A stretch of DNA of 64,000 bases from Dokdonia pacifica (GTDB taxonomy: Bacteria > Bacteroidota > Bacteroidia > Flavobacteriales > Flavobacteriaceae). Where the stretch lies: the NCBI RefSeq assembly GCF_900188275.1, contig NZ_FZNY01000001.1, forward strand, positions 1,240,001-1,304,000, written 5' to 3'. The translations under genes and the position numbers were made by a program. The notes under the pieces are model-generated. The model did no database searches and had not been told where the DNA came from. It saw only the letters and a program-made list of their open reading frames with translations. This document shows positions 19,073 to 27,217 of this stretch, in pieces; position 1 is the stretch's first letter, and every line of letters begins with the position of its first letter.

Positions 19073-19657
19073 TTAAAATGTTGAGATTAATTCTTTTGCG
19101 TTTGAAATAGCTAGATCTTGATTTGCCACTACTTCATCGGCAGGTATAAATGTGATATCTGTGATACCTAAAAAGTTTAAAAAAGTGGTAAGGTAGGTGG
19201 TCACGTGATCTACAGGAGATTTTAATTTTGTGCCTCCCGTTGTTATAATCACATATGCTTTTTTGTCTTTAAGTAAACCTATAGGACCATTTTCTGTGTA
19301 TTGAAAGCTAATACCAGCTCTAGATATAGAATCTATGTAGGTTTTAAGTCCTGCGGTTACCGAAAAATTATACATAGGTGATGTAATAATATAGGTGTCT
19401 GCATTTGCAAATTCTTGAGCAAGTACATTTGAATTGTATACAGCAGCTTTTTGCGCTTCTGTTTGTTGATTTTCAGGAGTAAAGAATGCATCTACCTGAT
19501 CTTGGTTTCCTAACTGTACGAGGTCATCATAATATACATCTCTATGTAAAACGATATCTCCTTCTCGTTGAAGATGCTCCTGAAGGGTAGTGGCAAGTTG
19601 GCGACTAATCGAAGTTTCTTTTCTAGGGCTACCGTCTATTCTTAATAGTGTTTTCAT
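19073..19657 (-). CDS. azoR: FMN-dependent NADH:quinone/azo oxidoreductase
   Basis: I take the start at 19657 (MKTLLRIDGSPRKETSISRQL); an in-frame ATG 33 bases upstream overlaps an operator. The 194-residue flavodoxin-fold protein shows the FMN phosphate loop DGSPRKETSISR, TSPMYNFSVTAGLKTYID and TTGG, all AzoR hallmarks. AzoR reduces quinones and azo compounds. It lies between its probable regulator (19707) and the SDR gene. An 18-bp TetR-type operator lies 16 bases upstream of the ATG. Confidence 0.9.
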   Translation of the reverse strand: MKTLLRIDGSPRKETSISRQLATTLQEHLQREGDIVLHRDVYYDDLVQLGNQDQVDAFFTPENQQTEAQKAAVYNSNVLAQEFANADTYIITSPMYNFSVTAGLKTYIDSISRAGISFQYTENGPIGLLKDKKAYVIITTGGTKLKSPVDHVTTYLTTFLNFLGITDITFIPADEVVANQDLAISNAKELISTF

Positions 19658-19672
19658 TGTATATATTTTTAT

Positions 19673-19690
19673 TTGAAACAATCGTTCCAA
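19673..19690. promoter_or_regulatory. TetR operator upstream of azoR
   Basis: TTGAAACAATCGTTCCAA is an imperfect palindrome of pattern TTGnAnCnATnGnTnCAA, 16 bases before the azoR ATG. It matches two sites in the promoter of the TetR gene at 19707. Confidence 0.7.
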
Positions 19691-19706
19691 AAAGATTCAA
19701 AAAAAT

Positions 19707-20288
19707 TTAGTTTAATATTTTTAATGTGTTTGCTACTATTTTTTTTAGTTTTTGCTCATCACGTGTTAGCATACCTGTCATTCTTAACCCCTGAAAAGCA
19801 CTAAATAAATAATACGCATAATTATTTGAAGAGTCATCTTTATTAATCACACCTTGTTCTTGACCTTTATCTATTAAATCCTTAAAAATGGAGATAGTAT
19901 ATTCTTGTCTAGACGTCAAAAATCCTCTTATACTTATATCAGCACGAGATAATTCTGTTGTGCAATTCATATTAAAGCACCCTTTGCCTTCTACGTCTTG
20001 TAAAATAGCCTGAATCATGTTATCAAATACAAGACCGATTCCCTCAAAAGCATTTTCAGTTTGTGATAATGCCGTTTCAAAAAGCGCTTTCCCTTCTTCT
20101 TGATATTGTTTTAAAACCAATTCATAAAGTGCTTTTTTATTTCCAAAAGAATTATAAATGCTGCTTCTGTTAAGTCCAGTAACATCTACAAGATCTTGCA
20201 TAGATGTCCCATTGAAACCTTTGTCCCAAAATAAGTGTTTTACTTTTTCTAACACTTGAACTCTATCAAAAACTTCGACTCTTGGCAT
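19707..20288 (-). CDS. TetR/AcrR-family regulator of the azoreductase unit
   Basis: I take the start at 20288 (MPRVEVFDRVQVLEKVKHLF); the upstream in-frame ATG would run through two operators. The 193-residue protein has the helix-turn-helix GFNGTSMQDLVDVTGLNRSSIYNSFGNKKAL and an AcrR-like C-terminal part with GCFNMNCTTELS, whose cysteines might sense thiol-reactive or quinone compounds (inference). Its order is regulator-azoR-SDR, all leftward. Three matching operators, two in its promoter and one before azoR, support autoregulation and control of azoR. Confidence 0.92.
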   Translation of the reverse strand: MPRVEVFDRVQVLEKVKHLFWDKGFNGTSMQDLVDVTGLNRSSIYNSFGNKKALYELVLKQYQEEGKALFETALSQTENAFEGIGLVFDNMIQAILQDVEGKGCFNMNCTTELSRADISIRGFLTSRQEYTISIFKDLIDKGQEQGVINKDDSSNNYAYYLFSAFQGLRMTGMLTRDEQKLKKIVANTLKILN

Positions 20289-20294
20289 TTTTAT

Positions 20295-20312
20295 TTGAAA
20301 TGATTGGTACAA
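20295..20312. promoter_or_regulatory. TetR operator site A at its own promoter
   Basis: TTGAAATGATTGGTACAA overlaps the end of the -7 box of the regulator gene and lies 7 bases upstream of its ATG. It shares TTGnAnnnATnGnTnCAA with the sites at 20319 and 19673. Confidence 0.68.
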
Positions 20313-20336
20313 ATATAATTGAAACGATTGGTACAA
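20310..20336 (-). promoter_or_regulatory. Promoter of the TetR gene at 19707
   Basis: On the minus strand, TTG (20336-20334) and TATATTTG (20317-20310) lie 16 bases apart. The -7 box is a full consensus match; the spacing is a little short. Both boxes are covered by operator sites. Confidence 0.6.
20319..20336. promoter_or_regulatory. TetR operator site B at its own promoter
   Basis: TTGAAACGATTGGTACAA spans the -33 element and spacer of the regulator promoter, 24 bases from site A. Confidence 0.7.
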
Positions 20337-20457
20337 AATGAATTTTTAGAAAAATTTATGATTTCAATGTTTTATAAGCGGCTTTATAAATGCTTTGATT
20401 TCTGTGTATCAAATGTGTATTTTTATCGTCTTGTAGAAAATCACTTATACTCAATCA

Positions 20458-21429
20458 ATGCCTTTAGTAATGTCTGAGTTTCGTGCAAACGGACTCTTTA
20501 AAAACACACACTTTTCTACCATTTACTCTGCTAAAATTCGGCAAGTAAAGGGAGTGCATCAAGAACGTGAGCGTGTTACATTGCCAGATGGGGATTTTGT
20601 AGATATAGATTGGTCGTATACGCTTTCGCGAAAGCGTACTCAGAAAGTGGCCTTACTATTTCATGGGTTAGAAGGAAATGCGCAACGCACCTACATGCTT
20701 GCCATGGCAAAATTATTGATCCGAAATGGATATGATGTTGCTGCCGTAAATTTTAGAGGATGCAGTGGCAGTGATAACCTATTGTATCGTTCCTATCATA
20801 GTGGAGAGACAGACGATATGCGCTTTATTATACAAATGATTGCAGAAAAAGATCTCTATAATGAGATTTTTCTATATGGAGTGAGCCTTGGAGGAAATGC
20901 ACTCCTTAAATATGCTGGAGAAAAGAAAGGGATACCGTCTCAAGTAAAAGCAATAGCTACTGTAGGTGTACCAGCTGATTTGAAAGCATCTCTTGAACAA
21001 TTAAATTATAGCGAAAATTGGGTGTATCGCACCTCTTTTCTTGTAGATTTAAGAGGAAAATATAGAAAGAAAATGGTAAAATACCCAGAACTCATGACTT
21101 CAGAGGTATATGCAACTATAAAAACCCTCAAAGATTTTGATGATGTATACACGGCACCAGCTCATGGTTTTAAAAATGCATTGGATTATTATGAGAAAGC
21201 AAGTAGTTTTGAGTTACTTCCTGAAATTGAATTACCTACATTAATTTTGAATGCAAAAAACGACTCTTTTTTACACGGAGATTGTTATCCGTATGAGCAT
21301 GCCACTTCTTCCAATGATCTATTTTTAGAAACTCCAGATCATGGAGGCCATGTAGGATTTTATAAACGAGGTGAATTTTACTATAGTGAGCAGCGTACAC
21401 TAGACTTTTTTGAAGAAAAAACCCCGTAA
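20458..21429 (+). CDS. YheT-family alpha/beta hydrolase
   Basis: This 323-residue protein of the YheT/ABHD1-3 group shows LLFHGLEGNAQRTY, AVNFRGCSGSDN and the nucleophile elbow YGVSLGGNALLKYAGE. An Asp/His region follows (NAKNDSFL, then PDHGGHVGFYKRG). These are esterase/lipase-type hydrolases; the substrate is unknown. A palindromic repeat at 20619-20638 is read in frame as TLSRKR between the first strands, in a loop just before VALLFHG. An alternative start at the second ATG (residue 5) is possible. Confidence 0.9.
   Translation: MPLVMSEFRANGLFKNTHFSTIYSAKIRQVKGVHQERERVTLPDGDFVDIDWSYTLSRKRTQKVALLFHGLEGNAQRTYMLAMAKLLIRNGYDVAAVNFRGCSGSDNLLYRSYHSGETDDMRFIIQMIAEKDLYNEIFLYGVSLGGNALLKYAGEKKGIPSQVKAIATVGVPADLKASLEQLNYSENWVYRTSFLVDLRGKYRKKMVKYPELMTSEVYATIKTLKDFDDVYTAPAHGFKNALDYYEKASSFELLPEIELPTLILNAKNDSFLHGDCYPYEHATSSNDLFLETPDHGGHVGFYKRGEFYYSEQRTLDFFEEKTP
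20619..20638. repeat. Palindromic repeat copy in YheT-like gene
   Basis: Perfect 20-bp palindrome with core CGCTTTCGCGAAAGCG, flanked by TA, read in frame as Leu-Ser-Arg-Lys-Arg. It is the only copy in the window read in this frame. Confidence 0.92.
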
Positions 21430-21574
21430 AATAAGGAAGTTTAGTATCTTCGACGTTCTAAAATAAGTTCCCTCGAGACAAGCTCCCGAGATATTTATAC
21501 AAAACTGAATTCTAATTTATAGGCAAGCTTTTGGATATTAAACCCTTTGGCGGTGCCAATAAAACGACTAAAAA

Positions 21575-22084
21575 ATGAAAATGACAAGAATTTTAATGGC
21601 ATTTGCTCTTATAGGGCTGTTGGTGAGTTGTGGTGGTGATACAAAAGAAGAAAAGAAAGAAAAAGTAAAAATAGGTGGTGCTAAAACTGAAAAGAAAAAA
21701 GATGACTCTAAAGTAAATCTTGCGCTTTCAGGAAATGACCTTATGCAATTTGACAAAAAAGAATTTAAGGTAAAAGCAGGTCAAGAAGTAACACTTACAT
21801 TACGCCATACAGGAAAGATAGATGTGAAGGTGATGGGGCATAATTTTGTACTGTTAAAATCAGGGACTGAAATTCCTGCGTTTTCTGCTAGTGCTGCTTC
21901 TGCAGGACAAGGATCAGATTGGATTCCTGATGGAGGAAAAGATGTGATTGCTCATACAAAAATGATAGGTGGAGGACAAACGACTACGGTTACATTTACA
22001 GCACCTGCTGCCGGAACCTATGATTTTATCTGTAGCTTTCCAGGACATTCGGGTCTTATGAAAGGAAAGTTTATTGTAGAATAA
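21575..22084 (+). CDS. Azurin-like type 1 copper lipoprotein
   Basis: This is a 169-residue protein with a lipoprotein signal (LLVSCGG, Cys19), a charged Lys/Glu-rich linker (residues 22-47) and an azurin domain. The type 1 copper ligands are visible: H89 (MGHNFVLL), then C153, H158 and M162 in ICSFPGHSGLMKG. It should carry single electrons at the cell envelope, perhaps to a cytochrome oxidase or peroxidase; no partner is nearby. A strong terminator follows. Confidence 0.95.
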   Translation: MKMTRILMAFALIGLLVSCGGDTKEEKKEKVKIGGAKTEKKKDDSKVNLALSGNDLMQFDKKEFKVKAGQEVTLTLRHTGKIDVKVMGHNFVLLKSGTEIPAFSASAASAGQGSDWIPDGGKDVIAHTKMIGGGQTTTVTFTAPAAGTYDFICSFPGHSGLMKGKFIVE

Positions 22085-22108
22085 TCTTTACGAAATACTC
22101 ATAAAAAG

Positions 22109-22141
22109 AAGAGCGGTTATCTTTATGAAGATAACCGCTCT
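22109..22141. terminator. Bidirectional terminator after azurin gene
   Basis: AGAGCGGTTATCTT pairs with AAGATAACCGCTCT across a short loop. It lies between the convergent azurin and S8 peptidase genes. Confidence 0.9.
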
Positions 22142-22163
22142 ATTAGTTTATTAGTATAATACC

Positions 22164-23402
22164 TTATAGGTGAATGATTGGATCAGGATTTCCATCAGGA
22201 TCATTGTTTACAAAACCATCAGTAGAACCATTACTCAATAAAAGAACACCAGCGGCATGTGGAGCAGCCATTGATGTACCACTTATAGTATTATATCCTC
22301 CACTTTTCCAAGTTGAAAATACAGCAACACCTGGAGCTGCATAATCTACAGGAGATCCAAAGTTTGAGAAATTAGCAAAGTTATCATTGATATCCATTGC
22401 AGAGATCGTATATACATTGTTTCCATTAGCTCTTGCAGGAGAAGAATTATTAGCGTCTTGAGATTCATTACCAGCAGCAAGTACAAACTTCACACCTGTT
22501 GAAGCTGCCGAAATCACAGCATTATCAAGTGCTGTAGAAACACCACCACCTAAACTCATATTTGCTACATCTCCATTAGCTCCATTTGCAGCTACGTAAT
22601 CTACACCTGCAATTACACCAGAGTTAGAACCGCTTCCTCTTCTATCTAATACTCTTACAGCAACTACAGTAGTTCCTGGAGCAACTCCTACAGATCCTAT
22701 TGCGTTATCGATAGCTGCTATTGTTCCAGCTACATGTGTACCATGACCATTTTGATCATTAGGAGATTGGTTATTAGGAGATCCAGAAAGAAAAGAAATA
22801 CTACGTCCAGTATCAACATTTAAATCTGGGTGTGTTAAATCAATACCACTATCAATTACCCAAGCAGTGTTAGAAGAAGCAGTTGTACCACCGCCTACTC
22901 TTGTTGTACCATAAGGAGTTACTTGCGCTGGGTCACCACCGCCACCATTTCCATTTCCTGGTTTACCCATTTTGATAGTAAAGTCTTGCTCAATACTAGC
23001 CACACGAGGATCTTTTCTTAACTCGTTAAGTTGTACATCAGATAATTCTGCTGCAAACCCATTAAAAGTATATCCGTAAGTAGCTTTAATGTTTTGTTCA
23101 GTAAGTCCAATTTTAGAAAACTCACTAATAAAAATGTCCTTTTTAGAATTAATTTGCGTTTTGTAATCCTGTATTGAAGTTGCTTTTTTTAATGAAGGCA
23201 TTCGGTTATTGATATCGTTATAAGTGATTATATAACGTCCTTCTATAGGTGTTACATTATCACCAGTAACAGTTTCTACTTGTACTTGAACTTCTAAAGA
23301 AGCACTATCGGTTACTGCACCATCTTCACTGTCTGGTTGACAACTAATTACTGCTACACCTAATGCTGTTAACATTGTGTACTTAAAAAAATTAATCTTC
23401 AT
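22164..23402 (-). CDS. Subtilisin-like (S8) serine protease lipoprotein with I9 prodomain
   Basis: The chosen start at 23402 gives a lipoprotein signal (MKINFFKYTMLTALGVAVIS, Cys21); a frame-open ATG 69 bases upstream adds a second hydrophobic stretch and is less likely. An inhibitor I9 propeptide covers about residues 57-145. The catalytic triad is Asp184 (VIDSGID), His220 (GHGTHVAGT) and Ser377 (GTSMAAPHAAG), with oxyanion Asn312 (AAGNES). The 412-residue protein has no T9SS sorting domain and ends shortly after the catalytic domain. It is probably anchored at the envelope. Confidence 0.92.
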   Translation of the reverse strand: MKINFFKYTMLTALGVAVISCQPDSEDGAVTDSASLEVQVQVETVTGDNVTPIEGRYIITYNDINNRMPSLKKATSIQDYKTQINSKKDIFISEFSKIGLTEQNIKATYGYTFNGFAAELSDVQLNELRKDPRVASIEQDFTIKMGKPGNGNGGGGDPAQVTPYGTTRVGGGTTASSNTAWVIDSGIDLTHPDLNVDTGRSISFLSGSPNNQSPNDQNGHGTHVAGTIAAIDNAIGSVGVAPGTTVVAVRVLDRRGSGSNSGVIAGVDYVAANGANGDVANMSLGGGVSTALDNAVISAASTGVKFVLAAGNESQDANNSSPARANGNNVYTISAMDINDNFANFSNFGSPVDYAAPGVAVFSTWKSGGYNTISGTSMAAPHAAGVLLLSNGSTDGFVNNDPDGNPDPIIHL

Positions 23403-23606
23403 AATAAATATTTTGATTTTGTTGTTAATAGTTAAACAATATATAGGAATAATTGTTAAAAAAATTAACAACTGTAGTATTTTTCGACGAAATACACGTT
23501 TTTAATTAAAAATACATCAACATTTACGAAATCGATTGCGTATGATGTTTATTTTGTTTAACGTTATTGATTTTTGCTTCATCTATAATGAGTGTTAAGT
23601 TTCATG

Positions 23607-23644
23607 CAAAAAGCGCTGTTATTTTAAAATAACAGCGCTTTTTG
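23607..23644 (-). terminator. Terminator of the GMC/TIM-barrel unit
   Basis: AAAAAGCGCTGTTATTT pairs with AAATAACAGCGCTTTTT; it lies 20 bases past the stop of the TIM-barrel gene at 23664. Confidence 0.88.
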
Positions 23645-23663
23645 TATTGAGAGGAATTTGTGT

Positions 23664-24611
23664 TTATAAAAACTGATCACACTCTTTATATGCGTCGATC
23701 ACACGTTGCTCTCCAGTTGTACCATCTATAGAATTTCCATGCTCCATACCCAATACACCATTAAAGCCTTTACTATGAATGTATTTAAATACATTTTTAT
23801 AGTTAATTTCTCCGGAGGTAGGTTCATTACGTCCAGGATTATCACCTATTTGGAAATACGCGATTTCATCCCAACATTTTTCAATATTCGGAATCAAGTT
23901 TCCTTCTTGAATTTGTTGATGATAAATATCAAAGAGTATTTTACACGAAGGACTATTTACTGCCTTACATATCTGATACGCTTGCGGAGACTCTGATAAG
24001 AAAAGCCCAGGATGATTTCTAAAATTCAAAGGCTCTAATACCATCGTAATACCGTGTGGTTCAAGGATAGCACTGGCTTGTTTGAGTGTTTCAATTACGT
24101 GAGCAGTTTGATATGCCATATTCTGGCGTAAGTCTATATGACCCGGTACAACAGTCATCCATTTTGCTTTTACACGCTTGGCAACATCGATAGAACTTTT
24201 AATATCAGCTAGAAACTCATCACGCCACGCTTGTTTACCACTGGCAAGATTAGGTTCTGTCCAATAGATTTTATGTGCTACAAAAACACCCATAGTCATA
24301 CCATGTTTTGCCATGGTTTTTGCCATGGCTTCTTGTTGTGCTATAGGACGATTACGCATTTCATTATCTTCAAAAGCAGTAAACCCTTGTGCGGCCATAA
24401 ATTCTAATTGCGCAACAGGATCTTCACCAGCATGGTTTTTAAACATGCCTATATGTGGTGCATATTTTAAATTGAAATTGTGTGATGCTGTGTCCGCTTT
24501 CGCGAAAGCGGAATTATGCTCAGTTGTTGCCATAGCATGGATTCCTAATCCGCCTAAAGACAAAAAGGAACCTGTGAGGGCTCCTTTTTGAATAAACTTT
24601 CTTCGTTTCAT
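23664..24611 (-). CDS. Hydroxypyruvate isomerase-like TIM-barrel protein, Tat-exported
   Basis: This 315-residue protein begins with a Tat-type signal (MKRRKFIQKGALTGSFLSLG). It then shows the xylose-isomerase-like TIM barrel of the Hyi group: LEFMAAQGFTAFEDNEMRNR, MVLEPLN, ILFDIYHQQIQEGN, YFQIGDNPGRNEP and MEHGNS. Probable metal ligands are Glu, Asp, His and Glu in these motifs. It is downstream of the GMC flavoprotein genes and may isomerise or cleave their keto-sugar product outside the cytoplasm (inference). A palindromic repeat is read as AFAKA just after the signal peptide, in HNSAFAKADTASHN. Confidence 0.87.
   Translation of the reverse strand: MKRRKFIQKGALTGSFLSLGGLGIHAMATTEHNSAFAKADTASHNFNLKYAPHIGMFKNHAGEDPVAQLEFMAAQGFTAFEDNEMRNRPIAQQEAMAKTMAKHGMTMGVFVAHKIYWTEPNLASGKQAWRDEFLADIKSSIDVAKRVKAKWMTVVPGHIDLRQNMAYQTAHVIETLKQASAILEPHGITMVLEPLNFRNHPGLFLSESPQAYQICKAVNSPSCKILFDIYHQQIQEGNLIPNIEKCWDEIAYFQIGDNPGRNEPTSGEINYKNVFKYIHSKGFNGVLGMEHGNSIDGTTGEQRVIDAYKECDQFL
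24493..24512. repeat. Palindromic repeat copy in TIM-barrel gene
   Basis: Perfect 20-bp palindrome with core CGCTTTCGCGAAAGCG and TC/GA ends, read in frame as Ala-Phe-Ala-Lys-Ala in the linker after the Tat signal. Confidence 0.92.
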
Positions 24612-24622
24612 AATGTGGTTTC

Positions 24623-24702
24623 ATATCCGCGAAGGCGGATATCTTATACCGTCATCGCTATTACTTAGTTATATGTCTGAGATTCCCGCCTACGCGGGAA
24701 TT
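24623..24702. repeat. Pair of short palindromes of a second repeat family
   Basis: ATATCCGCGAAGGCGGATAT (24623-24642) and ATTCCCGCCTACGCGGGAAT (24682-24701) are two hairpins about 40 bases apart, in the gap between two co-directional genes. They resemble REP-type paired palindromes and might stabilise the message or act as a weak terminator. A relative lies at 31190-31209. Confidence 0.65.
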
Positions 24703-24704
24703 AA

Positions 24705-25346
24705 TTATAAAGAATATGCCTTTCCTCCAGTAGCTTCGCTTACAGGAAGACACCCAACTTGTTGCCCAGGAATAGGTTCATATTTCAAGACTTTTTCTCC
24801 AATTTCTTCAGAGTTTTTCCATCCCCAGATAGTCATTCCTCTTAATTGCCCAAATAATTGATTACAGGCGAGATCACTATCTAGCTTAGTACTTGGATCT
24901 TTTACAAACCCTTGATAAAACTCTCCAAAACGTTTGTTAAATGCTTTTTGCTCTTCTTTATCTACGGCAAGATATTTTCCTAATAATTGATCAAATTCTT
25001 CAGATTTCCCAGCTTCTAATTCTTTTGAAAATGTTTTTTTAAACTCTTCAGCGAGGCCTTTGAATCCCATACGTACTTGTGCTTTTCCTTCTTCTGGAAT
25101 TGCTTCATTCCAGAAATTATCTATAAACTGATGTACACCTACATCTACAGCTCCAGGAATAGCAGCATCAGATGGAATGATAAGATCTACAATACGACGT
25201 AGTGCGTGTCCTTCTCCTTTTGTTAAAAAGTTTGGAATAAACTCAGGTTCATTTGTACAGCTTTGTAATAAGCTCATTATCGCAGGTGTAGCTACAAGTG
25301 CTGTGGCTCCTAACCCTAAATTTTTAAGTACTTGTCTTCTATTCAT
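24705..25346 (-). CDS. Gluconate 2-dehydrogenase subunit 3-family protein (small subunit of GMC dehydrogenase)
   Basis: This 213-residue protein has a Tat-type twin-arginine signal (MNRRQVLKNLGLGATALVATPAIMSLLQSC) that also ends in a lipobox-like LQSC. The body matches the subunit 3 family: LRRIVDLIIPSDAAIPGAVDVGVHQFID, and FYQGFVKDP. In known sugar dehydrogenases (glucoside 3-dehydrogenase, FAD-GDH) this subunit carries the signal that exports the GMC catalytic subunit. Here the GMC gene lies one base upstream and lacks its own signal, which fits that role. Confidence 0.9.
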   Translation of the reverse strand: MNRRQVLKNLGLGATALVATPAIMSLLQSCTNEPEFIPNFLTKGEGHALRRIVDLIIPSDAAIPGAVDVGVHQFIDNFWNEAIPEEGKAQVRMGFKGLAEEFKKTFSKELEAGKSEEFDQLLGKYLAVDKEEQKAFNKRFGEFYQGFVKDPSTKLDSDLACNQLFGQLRGMTIWGWKNSEEIGEKVLKYEPIPGQQVGCLPVSEATGGKAYSL

Positions 25347-25347
25347 C

Positions 25348-27051
25348 TTATGCTTCTTTTTTTAATTGGGCAGCAGCGTGATTTGCAGCGCGTGCGGTAA
25401 ATGCCATATACGTAAGTGAAGGGTTTACACAACTTGCTGAGGTCATAAACGCACCATCAGTTACGTAAACATTAGGGACTGCATGTAGTTGGTTATTTCC
25501 ATTACATACAGAAGTTTTAGGATCACGACCCATACGAGCAGTTCCCATCTCATGAATTCCATTTCCAGGAGCACTTGGGTCATCCATTGGTTGAATATCT
25601 GTAAATCCAGCTTTTTCAAGCATGTCTTTTGCACTTGCAATCATATCCTTACGCATTTCCCACTCATTTTCTTTCCACTCTGCATCAAAGTTTACCTTAG
25701 GTAATCCCCATTTATCAAGATCATCATAATCTAAGGTCATTTTATTTTCGTGGTATGGAAGACATTCACCAAAGCCCATTAATCCCATAGTCCAACCACC
25801 TGGTTCTTGAATTACTTTTTTAAGGCCTGCTCCATATCCTGCTTCTGCAATTTGAGGTTGATAATCTCCTCGTCCAGCACCTCCTTGATATCCATATCCT
25901 CTCTTAAAATTAGGTTGATCTGTCTCACCTCCTAAATTTCTAAAACGAGGAATGTATATTCCATTAGGACGACGTCCTTTATAATATTTGTCTTTATCAC
26001 CATCCCATTTTCCAGTAGCTCCTGCTTTGAAGTGGTGATCCATTAAATTATGTCCAAGTTCTCCAGAGTCATTACCCATTCCATTAGGAAAACGATCACT
26101 CTTAGATTGCATTAAAATACTAGCACTTGCAATAGCCGATGCACACAAGAAAACTACTTTAGCTTTAAATTCTAGCTTTTCCATAGTCTCTTGGTCAGTC
26201 ACTTTAACGCCTGTTGCTTTTCCAGTTTTTTCATCATACATCACTTCGGTTACAATAGAATATGGACGAAGTGTCATATTTCCAGTACGCTCGGCAGCAG
26301 GAAGTGTAGATGAGTTACTTGAAAAATAACCTCCAAACGGACATCCTCTCATGCATCTATTTCTAAATTGACAAGCCGAACGACCGTCATATGTCTTGTT
26401 ACCTGTAATATGTGCAACACGACCTATAGTAAGTAAGCGACCATCTTTATAGCTTTCTGCCATATTCTTTTTGAGCACTTCTTCTACACAGTTCAATTCC
26501 ATAGGAGGAGAGAATTTACCATCAGGTAAGACTTCCAACCCTAAGCTTTCCCCAGAAACAGAAATATATTCTTCTACTTTATCATACCAAGGTGCAATAT
26601 CTTTATAACGTACAGGCCAGTCTACAGCGATTCCTTCTTTTTTATTTGCTTCAAAGTCAATGTCAGATAAGCGATAACTTTGTCTTCCCCACATAATAGA
26701 ACGACCTCCTACGTGATACCCACGTATCCAGTCAAAACGTTTTGTTTCATTATAAGGATGATCTATATCATCTACAAAAAAGTGACGACGTTCAGCTTTA
26801 TGAACATATCCTGTACGAGATTGTTTCTCGTAACGAGCATTAATTTCGGCAGTGTTTTCTCCTTTAAATTTAGAGTCCCATGGATCTACATGCATTGTTG
26901 GGTAATCTTCAATATGCTTAACCATTCGACCTCGTTCAAGAACGAGCGTTTTTAAACCGTTTTCGCATAGTTCTTTAGCAGCCCATCCACCACTGATTCC
27001 TGAACCTACGACAATCGCGTCGTACATTTCGTTTTCTGTAACTGTATTCAC
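25348..27051 (-). CDS. GMC-family FAD sugar dehydrogenase (glucoside 3-dehydrogenase type)
   Basis: This is a 567-residue flavoprotein with the FAD dinucleotide motif VVGSGISGGWAAKEL at residues 15-29 and the GMC C-terminal catalytic region HEMGTARMG ... CVNPSLTYMAFT (His and Asn). Cysteines 227, 233 and 237 (CQFRNRCMRGCPFG) resemble the 3Fe-4S site of bacterial FAD-GDH/G3DH catalytic subunits. There is no signal peptide, so export would need the Tat-bearing small subunit encoded one base downstream. It probably oxidises a sugar or glycoside, passing electrons to a carrier. The exact substrate and C3 position are inferred from neighbours. Confidence 0.9.
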   Translation of the reverse strand: MNTVTENEMYDAIVVGSGISGGWAAKELCENGLKTLVLERGRMVKHIEDYPTMHVDPWDSKFKGENTAEINARYEKQSRTGYVHKAERRHFFVDDIDHPYNETKRFDWIRGYHVGGRSIMWGRQSYRLSDIDFEANKKEGIAVDWPVRYKDIAPWYDKVEEYISVSGESLGLEVLPDGKFSPPMELNCVEEVLKKNMAESYKDGRLLTIGRVAHITGNKTYDGRSACQFRNRCMRGCPFGGYFSSNSSTLPAAERTGNMTLRPYSIVTEVMYDEKTGKATGVKVTDQETMEKLEFKAKVVFLCASAIASASILMQSKSDRFPNGMGNDSGELGHNLMDHHFKAGATGKWDGDKDKYYKGRRPNGIYIPRFRNLGGETDQPNFKRGYGYQGGAGRGDYQPQIAEAGYGAGLKKVIQEPGGWTMGLMGFGECLPYHENKMTLDYDDLDKWGLPKVNFDAEWKENEWEMRKDMIASAKDMLEKAGFTDIQPMDDPSAPGNGIHEMGTARMGRDPKTSVCNGNNQLHAVPNVYVTDGAFMTSASCVNPSLTYMAFTARAANHAAAQLKKEA

Positions 27052-27092
27052 TATAATATATGTTTATGAAAAAATATTGTGATCTATTTTAC

Positions 27093-27125
27093 CAAATATA
27101 TAAATTTTAAGTTGTTTTTTGTCAA
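27093..27125 (-). promoter_or_regulatory. Promoter of the GMC operon
   Basis: On the minus strand TTG (27125-27123) and TATATTTG (27100-27093) lie 22 bases apart, with the -7 box 41 bases upstream of the GMC ATG. The -7 match is full consensus. Confidence 0.55.
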
Positions 27126-27136
27126 TTTTAAAAAAA

Positions 27137-27149
27137 GACTAACTTAGTC
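27137..27149. promoter_or_regulatory. Palindrome in the divergent sugar-locus promoter region
   Basis: GACTAACTTAGTC is a perfect 6+1+6 palindrome just upstream of the leftward -33 element and 68 bases before the rightward ATG at 27218. It is a candidate operator; no regulator gene lies in the locus. Confidence 0.4.
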
Positions 27150-27217
27150 AAACCGTAGATTTAACAGTTGATCGCGAGCGAAAACGTTATAGTACGGCAT
27201 TAATTAATTAGAACTCC

